Assembly (NCBI GenBank): GCA_947503525.1
Contig: CANNEA010000001.1
Location: 1,240,001-1,304,000 of the forward strand
DNA from: an uncultured Carboxylicivirga sp.
GTDB taxonomy: Bacteria > Bacteroidota > Bacteroidia > Bacteroidales > Marinilabiliaceae
Reading direction: 5' to 3'
Length of the DNA stretch: 64,000 bases
Position 1 is the stretch's first letter. Each line of letters begins with the position of its first letter. Positions 16,889 through 25,746 of the stretch are shown here, piece by piece. Under the pieces are notes generated by a model. That model made no database searches, was not told where the DNA came from, and saw nothing but the letters and a program-made list of their open reading frames with translations. A program made the position numbers and the translations under genes.

Positions 16889-18280
16889 TTAAAAAGCTTT
16901 TAGACGTTCGTTTTCCACATCTTTGATGGATTTAGGAAGTGGTTTGCCCAATAGTTTTGCACCTGTATCGGTAATCACAAAATCTTCCTCATTTCTGCAT
17001 CCACCAAAGTTTTTGTACTCTTCTAATTTAGTGAAATTAAGGAAATTTTTAAATTGTTTCTGATTTTTCCATTGATCTATAAGTTGAGGAATAAAATATA
17101 TTCCCGGTTCAATGGTTAAAACAAATCCTGGTTCAAGCTTCCGTGCTAATCGTAATGATTTAAGGCCAAATTGAGTGCTTTTCAGTTCGTTATGATAGCC
17201 TACGTGTTGTTCTCCTAAATCTTCCATATCGTGAACATCTAATCCCATCATATGTCCCAGGCCACAAGGGAAGAACATGGCATGCGCCCCGATTGAAATG
17301 GCGTCTTCAATATCACCCTTCACAAAACCCAATTCCTTCATGCCTCGCATAATCTCTCTGGCTGATTCAAAGTATATTTCTTTGAACGCAATACCTGGTT
17401 TAAGCATTGACACAGCCTTATTGTGAGAGTTTAATGCAACCTGGTATATGTCCTTTTGCTGAGCACTGAAGGTTTTGCTAACGGGAAAAGTACTTGACAT
17501 ATCGCCTGCATAACCCATTGATGTTTCCGCACCTGCATCCAGTAAAAATAAATCACCTTCCTTTAAGGAATTGCCATGATAGTGATTGTGCAGAGTTTGA
17601 CCATTAATCGTAGCTATCACAGGGAATGAAATATAACCATCTTCAGCTGATACTATTCGTTCTACTTCGGCGGCTATTTCAGCTTCTCTCATTCCCGGCA
17701 TTGCCATACGCATTGCTGCCAGATGCATATCGACCGTCGTGTTAACAGCCTTTTCTATTTCAATTATTTCTTCTTCACTCTTATAATTACGTTGTTTTAC
17801 AATGGCCTTCACTAATTCAAGCGAGGCTTCTTTATCAACTTCGGAAGGCAAAACACCTAAGTATTCAAAGAGCTTAATTTTATTTTCGGCCCTATAGGCA
17901 GGAAGAAAATGGATTTGACGTCCTGCACTTTTAGCCTTGTTTAAATCATTACTTAACGCACTTAAAGGAGAGGTATTTGTAACGCCACATCCCTTTGCTC
18001 TATCCTCTATTGTAGGCTGGTTACCCATCCATACGATGTGGTCAATGGTATAATCATCGCCAAAAATTTTTTCTTCACCGGAATCCAGATCTATTATTCC
18101 AACCAGGTCAGGATGTGAGATTCCAAAAAAGTATAGAAAGCTGCTGTCTTGACGATATCTGTAGGTATTATCAGCATAATTCATTGGACTTTCAGTATTT
18201 CCCAGCAAAATGATAATTCCGTTTTCAATATCTTTTGCCAACTGTTGGCGTCGATTGATGTATGTTTCTTTTCTAAACAT
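16889..18280 (-). CDS. Xaa-Pro aminopeptidase (M24, aminopeptidase P type)
   Basis: A 463-residue protein with an N-terminal AMP_N domain (about 1-130) and a C-terminal pita-bread metallopeptidase domain. The five metal ligands are visible: Asp248 in LLDAGAE, Asp260 in GYAGDMSS, His343 in GLGHMMGLDVHD, Glu391 in TIEPGIYF and Glu431 in CRNEEDFVIT. It removes N-terminal residues preceding proline or hydroxyproline, using two Mn2+ or similar ions, in the cytoplasm (no signal peptide). It is 24 bases downstream of the DPP IV gene and 9 bases upstream of the OCD-family gene. Prolidase activity on Xaa-Pro dipeptides is possible as well. Confidence 0.92.
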   Translation of the reverse strand: MFRKETYINRRQQLAKDIENGIIILLGNTESPMNYADNTYRYRQDSSFLYFFGISHPDLVGIIDLDSGEEKIFGDDYTIDHIVWMGNQPTIEDRAKGCGVTNTSPLSALSNDLNKAKSAGRQIHFLPAYRAENKIKLFEYLGVLPSEVDKEASLELVKAIVKQRNYKSEEEIIEIEKAVNTTVDMHLAAMRMAMPGMREAEIAAEVERIVSAEDGYISFPVIATINGQTLHNHYHGNSLKEGDLFLLDAGAETSMGYAGDMSSTFPVSKTFSAQQKDIYQVALNSHNKAVSMLKPGIAFKEIYFESAREIMRGMKELGFVKGDIEDAISIGAHAMFFPCGLGHMMGLDVHDMEDLGEQHVGYHNELKSTQFGLKSLRLARKLEPGFVLTIEPGIYFIPQLIDQWKNQKQFKNFLNFTKLEEYKNFGGCRNEEDFVITDTGAKLLGKPLPKSIKDVENERLKAF

Positions 18281-18304
18281 ATATTTTGGTTTTAGATAGG
18301 TGTT

Positions 18305-20566
18305 TTATTTGATTTTGAATTCACGAGGAGGCTGACATTCGTGCAGGTGTTTGACGAAAAAATCCCAACGTTTACGTGTGAGGTATTTGTCGTAGTATAC
18401 GGTGCTATGATCCTTGTTGGGAATGATTAGCAATTCAAAATTTTTATTTGCCTTTATCAATTCCGAAGCCAAACGCTGCGATGCAGTTGGGTTTACATTC
18501 TGGTCCATTTCACCATGAACAAGCATAAGGAATCCTTGCAATTCCTTTGCATGTGTATAATTCGATTGTTCGTCGTAATGTTTTTCGACAGGATAGCCCA
18601 TGTATAATTCAGGCCACCATGCTTTAGCTGCTCTGTGATCGTGGTTTCCTGCTGTGGCTACGCCCACTTTATAAAAATCTGGATGAGTTAATAATGCTCT
18701 GGCAGCATCGTACCCACCCGCTGAATGACCAAAAATGCCAATTCGTGTTGTGTCCATCCATGGATTGTTATTGGCCAGAGTTTTGATTACGGTTATTTTA
18801 TCTGCGGCACCAATGTCACCCAAATTTTTATAGGATACATCATGGAAGGCTTTACTTCTAAAAGCTGTTCCCATTCCATCAATGTTAATAAGTACAAAGT
18901 CCAATTGTGTCAATGGAGTATCATCATTCAGTAGGCCTCTGCTAAAGGTTTTTGGGCTACGAATGGTTTGAGGCCCTGAATAAGTCCCTTCAATAATCGG
19001 ATAGGATTTAGTTGGATTAAAATTTGCCGGTTTATAGATTACGCCATAAATGTCAGTTTCTCCATCGCGTCCTTTTGCCTTAAATGGTTCGGGTGCTTCC
19101 CACCCTAATGCTTCAATTTCTGCATAATCTGCTTGTTCTAATGTTTTAAGAACACTGCCATCCTTTAGATCTCGAAGTACAGCTATATTGGCTTCTTGAA
19201 TTGTAGAAAAATTGTCTACAAAAACACCACTTTCATGATTTATGCTTATGGTGTGGTGTGCCTGTTCGGGAGTTAATAACTCAAGGTTTTTACCATTAAA
19301 ATCAACTTTGTAAAAAAGAGGAAGATAAGGATCGCAACCTGGCTCTTTTCCTCCGGCCGTAAAATATATGGTCTTTGATTTTAAATCAGCGTGCTCGATG
19401 CTACGTATAACATACTCGCCGGATGTAATTTGTTGAATGAGCTTTCCGCTTTTAATGTCGTAACGATAAATATGGTTCCAACCATCCTGTTCCGATAAAA
19501 ACAGAAAACTTCCATCTTCAAGAAGTTTATAAGCATCATTTAAAGGATCTACATAGGTGTCAGAACTCTCAGAATAGATTGTTTTATGGGATGCATTTTC
19601 AGTATTAACTTCCATTAATTCCATTGACTTATATCCTCTATGATATCTTATCTGGTAGGCGCGATCACCTTCTTTATTCCATTTAAAATCATAGCATAAA
19701 AATGTGGCAGCAGGAGGAAGGTCAATATGGCTAAAGCTATTTGTTTTTGTATCTACTAAGATATATTCAACGGTAGGAACTACCGAATCACCGGCTAATG
19801 GTCTTTCATAGGAATATACTTCGGCTCTATTTCCTTTTTCCGGATGTGATTTATACAGATATAAGTTCCTTGCATGTCTCCTGTCATATTTGCCAACAAT
19901 AGCGTATCTATTATCAGGACTCCAATTAATATCTATTTCTAATGTGTGGTCAATTTTAGATTCGATGTTTCTGACTGAATACCATGAAGGACGTACACCA
20001 TAACCATATTTCTGTGTTCCTTTTTTCGTAATTTGAACGGAATCATTTACTGTGGTTTTTAGCCAGATATTATAATTACGAACCGAAAGGACTGTACTTT
20101 TGTCGGGGCTTTCCGAACTTGAATCATCCACTTTGCCTTCTTCCACCAATTCTTTGAGAGCAGAATTGCTTAAGTTAAAACTGTATTTTTGTTTTTTGTA
20201 TTTAAAATGAATGACATTCCCTTTATCTACAATTTTTACAGAACTGATTGGCAGTTTATAAGGGTGGATAGTATCCTGTAGCGTTTCTTTAAACTGATTA
20301 GCCAACTTTATTTGATCAAATAAAGGATTAATTTCAAGACTTTCTAAATCTACCTTAATGTATTCTAATCCTTTTCTCGTTTTTACGGTGTACCATAGTA
20401 GATCGTTCTCCTTATCCCATTGAGGATTAACCCATGAACGATATAGTTTTTTACGAAGATTAGATGCGATAAATTGTTCGGCTCGCTTATAAGCACTACT
20501 GTCAATTTGTGCAATGGCTGAACTCCAGATTAGCAAAGCTAAGGTGGACAAAATAATATTTTTCAT
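18305..20566 (-). CDS. S9 dipeptidyl peptidase IV-like protease, secreted
   Basis: A 753-residue protein with a signal peptide (MKNIILSTLALLIWSSAIAQ), an eight-bladed beta-propeller region (about 100-490) and a C-terminal alpha/beta hydrolase domain. The catalytic Ser is Ser615 in FGHSAGGYD, the Asp is in VHGEMDQNV and the His in NKDHSTVYY. DPP IV removes Xaa-Pro dipeptides from peptide N-termini in the periplasm. The frame opens upstream at 20653 with a non-secretory sequence; the ATG at 20566 is chosen for the signal peptide. It is the first gene of the proline/hydroxyproline peptide operon. The nucleophile context differs from the usual GWSYGG, so specificity may be broader. Confidence 0.87.
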   Translation of the reverse strand: MKNIILSTLALLIWSSAIAQIDSSAYKRAEQFIASNLRKKLYRSWVNPQWDKENDLLWYTVKTRKGLEYIKVDLESLEINPLFDQIKLANQFKETLQDTIHPYKLPISSVKIVDKGNVIHFKYKKQKYSFNLSNSALKELVEEGKVDDSSSESPDKSTVLSVRNYNIWLKTTVNDSVQITKKGTQKYGYGVRPSWYSVRNIESKIDHTLEIDINWSPDNRYAIVGKYDRRHARNLYLYKSHPEKGNRAEVYSYERPLAGDSVVPTVEYILVDTKTNSFSHIDLPPAATFLCYDFKWNKEGDRAYQIRYHRGYKSMELMEVNTENASHKTIYSESSDTYVDPLNDAYKLLEDGSFLFLSEQDGWNHIYRYDIKSGKLIQQITSGEYVIRSIEHADLKSKTIYFTAGGKEPGCDPYLPLFYKVDFNGKNLELLTPEQAHHTISINHESGVFVDNFSTIQEANIAVLRDLKDGSVLKTLEQADYAEIEALGWEAPEPFKAKGRDGETDIYGVIYKPANFNPTKSYPIIEGTYSGPQTIRSPKTFSRGLLNDDTPLTQLDFVLINIDGMGTAFRSKAFHDVSYKNLGDIGAADKITVIKTLANNNPWMDTTRIGIFGHSAGGYDAARALLTHPDFYKVGVATAGNHDHRAAKAWWPELYMGYPVEKHYDEQSNYTHAKELQGFLMLVHGEMDQNVNPTASQRLASELIKANKNFELLIIPNKDHSTVYYDKYLTRKRWDFFVKHLHECQPPREFKIK

Positions 20567-20767
20567 GAATAAGTATTTAATAGAACTGCTGTTTAAATAA
20601 AATTGAAACAGTAATGATCTAGTAAATCCAACATTCATATAGGCCCATTCCAAATCGGCCGTATAATTTTGTTAAAGCAATTTTAGTGAAGGAAACACGC
20701 AATAAGCTAATATCAACATCTGACATTCTACGATGCCCTATATGAGTATTGAGATTAAATTGCCACA

Positions 20768-20791
20768 TGCGTCTGAGATTTGTCAAACGCA
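20768..20791. promoter_or_regulatory. Candidate operator dyad upstream of the hydroxyproline operon
   Basis: TGCGTCTGA and TCAAACGCA form inverted arms matching at 8 of 9 positions around a 6-base spacer. It lies about 200 bases upstream of the DPP IV start in otherwise empty sequence. The binding protein is unknown. Confidence 0.35.
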
Positions 20792-20875
20792 ATTTATAAA
20801 AATATTTGTTTGATGAAAACTCGGGTGACTAAATAAATCGGAATTGCTCCGGGATTATTCTCATAAACCAGGTGA

Positions 20876-20906
20876 CATAAAAAAGCCGGAAGATAACTTC
20901 CGGCTT
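20876..20906 (-). terminator. Terminator of the barrel protein gene
   Basis: A perfect stem (AAGCCGGAAG with CTTCCGGCTT, loop ATAA) is followed by a T run on the minus strand, about 20 bases after the stop at 20928. Confidence 0.9.
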
Positions 20907-20927
20907 CATCTATATAATGTAAATATC

Positions 20928-21410
20928 TTAGAATGCATATCGTAATGCAAGAGCTAATCCTAAATTAAAATCATTATAGCTATTCATTAATCCAAACATT
21001 GGTCGGGTGTCAACACTAATGTTTAGCGGAATCTCATCAAAGTTATACTCAATTCCAACCTGACCACCAATACCCATATAGAATCCAGAGTCTGTTGTAC
21101 CTGACTTACCACTTTTATAACTCCAAGAACCAAGAGAAGCACCAGGACCTGCATACCAATTGAAACCCCCGTCGATATTCCAGACCCATTGATAAATACC
21201 GGCTAAATTAAAACCACTTCCATCAGAATGAGAATGAAGCCCAAGGCCAATTTCAAGACGATTGATATCAGATAATCCTCTTTGATAATTAATCTCTCCA
21301 CCAAATAAATTACCACCACTAAATCGAAGCCCAACGGCATGATCATTGACCTGTGCAATAGCACCAACACTAAAGAATGCTAACAAAACAAACAGTACTT
21401 GCTTTTTCAT
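20928..21410 (-). CDS. Small outer-membrane barrel protein, unknown function
   Basis: A 160-residue protein with a signal peptide (MKKQVLFVLLAFFSVGAIAQ) and repeated amphipathic strands: HAVGLRFSGGNLFGGEINYQR, LEIGLGLHSHSD, FNWYAGPGASLGSW, GFYMGIGGQVGIEYNF, and a final LGLALALRYAF ending in Phe, as expected for recognition by the BAM complex. An 8-stranded barrel of the OmpA/OmpW-like size is likely. It is monocistronic with its own terminator. No ligand or partner can be inferred; the neighbouring peptidase operon has a separate leader. Confidence 0.75.
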   Translation of the reverse strand: MKKQVLFVLLAFFSVGAIAQVNDHAVGLRFSGGNLFGGEINYQRGLSDINRLEIGLGLHSHSDGSGFNLAGIYQWVWNIDGGFNWYAGPGASLGSWSYKSGKSGTTDSGFYMGIGGQVGIEYNFDEIPLNISVDTRPMFGLMNSYNDFNLGLALALRYAF

Positions 21411-21597
21411 GTTATAGTTTTTTTCATTTGTCTTCAGTCATACAATCCAGTCATATAAATCGTATGAATCAGATTACAAAAATAATTAAGGTTTAATATT
21501 AGATATATACGAAATGCAATTACGCAAATGTACTAAATCGCTTTTATAACGATGAAGTTTACGTTTTGTTTTATTTGAGTGTGAAAAGATATGAACA

Positions 21598-24500
21598 TTA
21601 CTTGTTGATCGGCAATTTAAAAATAAACCTTGAGCCTTTCTTATACTGAGAATCAACCCATATTTTGCCCTGATGTTCCTCTATAGCCATTTTGCAAAAA
21701 CTTAGGCCAATACCTGTTGAATTTACTTTACCGGACTTCTTTGCATCAATTTGTTGGTATAAGTCAAATATTGAATCTTGATCCTCAATAGCAATACCCG
21801 CACCTTCGTCGCTTATAGAGATAATTATATGCGAATCATTTATCTCAGAATTAAGAGTTATAGGCCCATTTTCGGGACTAAATTTAATGGCATTGGTTAA
21901 AAGATTTACATATACCCGCCTGATGATATCCGGATCAAGTTGTAGTTCGAAACTAAAGGTATTGTTGATGATTCGATTGTTTTTTTGTTTGAGTAAAAAG
22001 CTCACTTCTTCAATAGCCTCATTACTTAGTTGTTTTAGATCGGAATGGACTAAAAAAAGCTTAAGCGAATTGGTTTCATATTTTCGTACATCCAGTATGT
22101 TCTCAACCAAATGAAGCATTTGTCGACTGGCATTGTGTATATGTTTGATAAATATTGGATCGTTAAGAGATGACAAACCAATAATCGAATTTAAAGGGTT
22201 TTTTAAGTCATGAATGATCATACTAATTACCGATTCCTTAAAACCCTCCAATTGCTTATTCGTTTGTAGCGTTCTTTTTAAGGCATCGCGTTGATCAGCT
22301 ATTTCAATGGTTTTATTTTCTAAATCAATAGTTTTTTCATTAACCGTTTTTTCAAGATGTTTCTTGTTGGCTTTTAATCTTTTTATACGGTTTCTATATT
22401 GTGCAATTAGGGCAATACTTATTACGAAAATCAATAAAGTATAAAACCAGGTTTTTTCCCACCATGGACTTTCTTTTATTATTGTTAACTTTTTGAGTCC
22501 GGACATTTGAGGTGTCATGTCTCTATTGACGGGAAAAATTGACAGATTGTAAGTTCCAGCAGGTAAATTATGAAATGACATTTTACCGCTTGTAATAGAT
22601 AAGTCAGAGACATCAGAGGCCTTATTCATTGAATAAGCAATCTTGTTTTGATTATTATAGAAATAATTAATAACGTTGGTACTAATACTAAAAAAGTTGA
22701 CATTGTATGGAATAACTATCTCATCTAGAAAATTGATATGTTTTTCCATTTTCTTATGATCGGAATAATAAGCTCCTGTTCTAATATTGGTATTATAAAT
22801 TTCAAATGAGCTTAAAAATACACTTTGCTCATGATCAGGAAATTTGTATTCATCCGGATTTATAAGATTAAAGCCATTAATACCACCAAATAAGATGCAA
22901 CCATCCGATAATTTAAAAAACGAAACGGGCTGATATTCTTTTTCCTGCAGGTTAAAACTTGAAATGGTATGAAGCAGATTGTTATTGGGATTATATCTAT
23001 ATAATCCCGTGGATGAACTTAGCCATAACAAACCATTCGAATCTTCTATAATTCCAAAAACATCAGACTCTTCAGGTAAAATGTTTATAGGCTTGAAGTC
23101 ATTTAATTCTACTGAATATTTGTAAAGACCTTTGTCTGTGCCAACATAGAATGAAGAATCGCTAAGTGTTGCAGACGAATAACTTAACCTTCCATCCAGA
23201 TTAGTATACATTTCACCTTCCAGATTATCCTTACTTACCTTAATTGTTCCACCTCCTGCACTAGATAGCCAAACGTTTGAGCTATCCTGACTAAGATGAA
23301 AGAAGTCATTCAATTTGTAGCCATCTTTGTGATAAATGAAAATGGGTTCAACCTTATCTTCGATTAAAGCATGCAGTCCACCATCAATGGTTGCCAGAAG
23401 ATAGCGCTCCTTTTCATCTTCTATTATGCTGCGTATAAAGTTACTTTGCAAATCATCTTTTTCAGCATTATAATGCTTTATTCGTTTCGAATTTAAATTA
23501 ATTTGATAAAGCCCGCTGTTATAGGTTCCTACTGATACAACGTTGTTTCTATGACTGTAATGAATAGCAGTTATCGGTTGGTCACCAATCTTGCGAAGAA
23601 TGGAAGTATAAAGGTTTTGAGAGAGCTGGTAATTTTTATTTTTTCTGTCATAAATGCTAATACCTGATTCTGTACCAATCCATATGTGACCTTTGCTGTC
23701 TTCTGTAAAGCAGTTTATTATATTATTTGGCAGACCCGGTTTAAGCTCACTGGTTTTATAAAAATGTGAAATGCCATCATTCTCTAACAATGTTCGACTC
23801 AGACCGTCTTTAAAATAGCCTGTCCATAAAATATCTATTTCATCGATGAATATACTTTGTAGTTGATTACTTACCAATGAATATTGATCGTGAGGTCTTT
23901 GTTGAATGTGACTTACATTTAAAGTATTAGCGTCAACCTTGAATAGGCCTTTCCCGTCTGTAGCAATAAATACATTTCCGCTATGATCAAGTTGAAGATC
24001 CATTATTGGATAATGCTGTATATTCCTGAGCATATCCGGTAATTCAAGCTCTATGTAATTTTGATCTATCAGGAATAAACCATTGTACTTAGTTCCAATC
24101 CAGAAATTACCTAAACTATCCTTAACCACATTACTTATTTCAGCTTTATCCAAATGGACTTCAGCTACTTTATTGTATGTACCGGTTTCAGTATTAAGCT
24201 CAATGATTTCACCAAGATTGGTAAATAAAATGACAAGTTGCTCGTATTTTGGTATGATTGCCAGTATGTTGGGGTCTCCTTTGGTCAACGTTTCTTCAAA
24301 CAGATACTGCTCAAATTTACCATTGCCATTGGTCACATTTAAACCATAAGCTGTGCCAATCCATAAGTTTTCATTGTTTCTATTGTAAATACAATTAATG
24401 TAACTGTTGCTTATCGAAAGGCTGAGATTTTCGGTATTAATTCGGAAGTGTTTGTATTTTCCTGTTTCAATATTAACGGAGTAAATGCCATCACCAGATG

Positions 24501-24804
24501 TCCCAATCCATAATTCATTTTTATCCAGTTCATTAATAACATTAACAGCCCCAAGAGTTTGATGAATTGAATCACCTACAAAATGACCAAGGGAAATAAA
24601 TTCTGTACCTGTAAAAAGGCTGGCACCTCTGGAAGTACCAATCCATAATCGACCGTTATTATCTTTATATATATCAGTTACAGTACTATTATTTAAACCA
24701 TAGGTATGATCATAGGATTTAAATTTCAATTCATTACCGTACAATGAAGTTGAGGTAATGAGCCAAAGGATAAATGCAACAATATATGACTCAAATAAGC
24801 GCAT
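21598..24804 (-). CDS. Beta-propeller (Reg_prop/Y_Y_Y) sensor histidine kinase
   Basis: A 1068-residue inner-membrane sensor. After the signal/anchor (MRLFESYIVAFILWLI) come many Reg_prop repeats with the (L)WIGT signature (for example GRLWIGTSRG), forming two periplasmic propellers, then a Y_Y_Y domain, one membrane helix (TLLIFVISIALIAQY), a coiled coil, a HisKA domain with the phospho-acceptor His865 in IIHDLKNPLN, and an ATPase domain with N-box NLLTNAIKFSP and GIGLSFCKMA. This is the front of a hybrid two-component system, but it stops after the ATPase domain: the receiver and AraC parts are absent. No response regulator is adjacent. The signal and target are unknown; ligands of such sensors are often glycans. 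Confidence 0.9.
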   Translation of the reverse strand: MRLFESYIVAFILWLITSTSLYGNELKFKSYDHTYGLNNSTVTDIYKDNNGRLWIGTSRGASLFTGTEFISLGHFVGDSIHQTLGAVNVINELDKNELWIGTSGDGIYSVNIETGKYKHFRINTENLSLSISNSYINCIYNRNNENLWIGTAYGLNVTNGNGKFEQYLFEETLTKGDPNILAIIPKYEQLVILFTNLGEIIELNTETGTYNKVAEVHLDKAEISNVVKDSLGNFWIGTKYNGLFLIDQNYIELELPDMLRNIQHYPIMDLQLDHSGNVFIATDGKGLFKVDANTLNVSHIQQRPHDQYSLVSNQLQSIFIDEIDILWTGYFKDGLSRTLLENDGISHFYKTSELKPGLPNNIINCFTEDSKGHIWIGTESGISIYDRKNKNYQLSQNLYTSILRKIGDQPITAIHYSHRNNVVSVGTYNSGLYQINLNSKRIKHYNAEKDDLQSNFIRSIIEDEKERYLLATIDGGLHALIEDKVEPIFIYHKDGYKLNDFFHLSQDSSNVWLSSAGGGTIKVSKDNLEGEMYTNLDGRLSYSSATLSDSSFYVGTDKGLYKYSVELNDFKPINILPEESDVFGIIEDSNGLLWLSSSTGLYRYNPNNNLLHTISSFNLQEKEYQPVSFFKLSDGCILFGGINGFNLINPDEYKFPDHEQSVFLSSFEIYNTNIRTGAYYSDHKKMEKHINFLDEIVIPYNVNFFSISTNVINYFYNNQNKIAYSMNKASDVSDLSITSGKMSFHNLPAGTYNLSIFPVNRDMTPQMSGLKKLTIIKESPWWEKTWFYTLLIFVISIALIAQYRNRIKRLKANKKHLEKTVNEKTIDLENKTIEIADQRDALKRTLQTNKQLEGFKESVISMIIHDLKNPLNSIIGLSSLNDPIFIKHIHNASRQMLHLVENILDVRKYETNSLKLFLVHSDLKQLSNEAIEEVSFLLKQKNNRIINNTFSFELQLDPDIIRRVYVNLLTNAIKFSPENGPITLNSEINDSHIIISISDEGAGIAIEDQDSIFDLYQQIDAKKSGKVNSTGIGLSFCKMAIEEHQGKIWVDSQYKKGSRFIFKLPINK

Positions 24805-24975
24805 AATTAAAAAGCAATATTTTAGTTTGCTTGTTGATTTGTTCCAAGGACTGAGCGTGTACTTCAAGAGTAAACGAAGATTCGTCAAAATAGTTTCTTT
24901 TCTATCGAAGCTTATGCTAATACAATTAACTAACGCTTGTTTTATTTAACGTTTACTAACTAATGATCTTCTTTT

Positions 24976-24991
24976 TTGGCACAGAACTTGG
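24976..24991 (+). promoter_or_regulatory. Sigma-54-like promoter
   Basis: TTGGCAC (24976-24982), five bases, then TTGG (24988-24991) matches the -24/-12 consensus TTGGCAC-N5-TTGC except for the last base. It lies in non-coding DNA and points at the terminator hairpin ending at 25073. Confidence 0.4.
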
Positions 24992-25002
24992 AATATACCT
25001 GT

Positions 25003-25076
25003 CAGATTTTTTTTCATAGATTTGGGTTAGGTTAGTAAAAAGGGAATCAGGCAACGGTCTGGGTTCCCTTTTTCGT
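25003..25076 (+). ncRNA. Putative small RNA of about 74 nt
   Basis: A transcript starting 12 bases after the sigma-54-like -12 element would carry a U-rich 5' part, an unpaired GGGTTAGGTTA seed-like segment (25024-25034) and an intrinsic terminator. No open reading frame fits. The alternative is that the hairpin only serves the DJ-1 gene on the other strand. Confidence 0.3.
25037..25073. terminator. Bidirectional terminator hairpin after the DJ-1 gene
   Basis: AAAAAGGGAA and TTCCCTTTTT form a 10-bp stem, with an inner CAG/CTG pairing. It ends the minus-strand DJ-1 gene and, on the plus strand, would end the putative small RNA. Confidence 0.75.
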
Positions 25077-25119
25077 TTTATAGATTTAATTCCAGAGTTA
25101 AGAAATTACAATATTTTAA

Positions 25120-25674
25120 TTATACATCCACAAACATTGAAGAAGCCACCTCTTTAGCTTTTTCACTTCCGCATAATATTTCGAGCAATTGAAAAGCAAA
25201 TCGCATTGAAGCTCCGGCGGCTTTACCGGTTAATACATTATTATCATACACGGTCATCTCTTTGCTATGATTTGCTTCTTTTAATTCATTTTCAAATCCG
25301 GGATAACAAGTGGCCTTTTTATCTTTTAACAGTCCAAGTGACCCTGGTATCATTGGAGCCGCACATATTGCACCAATTAATTTCCCCTCCGTCGAAAATT
25401 GAATTAACAATTCATTCAACTTGGCATGGTTCTTTAAATTTTTAGCTCCCGGCATTCCACCTGGTAATATTATTGTGGTGATCTCAGAGAAATCTGTTCT
25501 ATCAAAGGTTGTGTCGGCTTTAATGGTTATTTGATGTGACCCTGTAACTTCTAGAGAGTTACTTATTGATATGGTACTTACTTTAACCCCGGCTCTTCTT
25601 AATACATCAACAGGAGTGAGAGCCTCTATCTCTTCAAAGCCATTTGCCAGAAATAATGCAACGTGTTCAATCAT
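25120..25674 (-). CDS. DJ-1/PfpI family protein (YajL-like)
   Basis: A 184-residue protein of the DJ-1/ThiJ superfamily. FLANGFEEIEALTPVDVLRRAG at the start carries the conserved Glu of the active site, and GAICAAPMI holds the redox-active nucleophilic elbow Cys. LTGKAAGASMRFAFQLLE completes the DJ-1 signature. Members act as redox-stress-protective proteins; glyoxalase, deglycase and chaperone activities have been reported and are disputed. The ATG at 25674 begins the standard domain; an upstream extension from 25704 adds ten residues not typical for the family. It is followed by a hairpin terminator. Confidence 0.9.
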   Translation of the reverse strand: MIEHVALFLANGFEEIEALTPVDVLRRAGVKVSTISISNSLEVTGSHQITIKADTTFDRTDFSEITTIILPGGMPGAKNLKNHAKLNELLIQFSTEGKLIGAICAAPMIPGSLGLLKDKKATCYPGFENELKEANHSKEMTVYDNNVLTGKAAGASMRFAFQLLEILCGSEKAKEVASSMFVDV

Positions 25675-25746
25675 TATCAATCGTTTTAATGCTAAATTTA
25701 GCAATTACTGGCGAGTAAGTAAAGCGGTAGTGTGGAGATAAGTCTT

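Larger units (their letters stand above)
20567..20927. other. Intergenic region upstream of the proline-peptide operon
   Basis: No gene is supported here. It contains the leader and presumed promoter of the operon read leftwards, an imperfect 24-bp dyad (20768-20791) and the terminator of the barrel gene at 20928 (20876-20906). I did not find a clear TAnnTTTG element on the minus strand. Confidence 0.6.
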
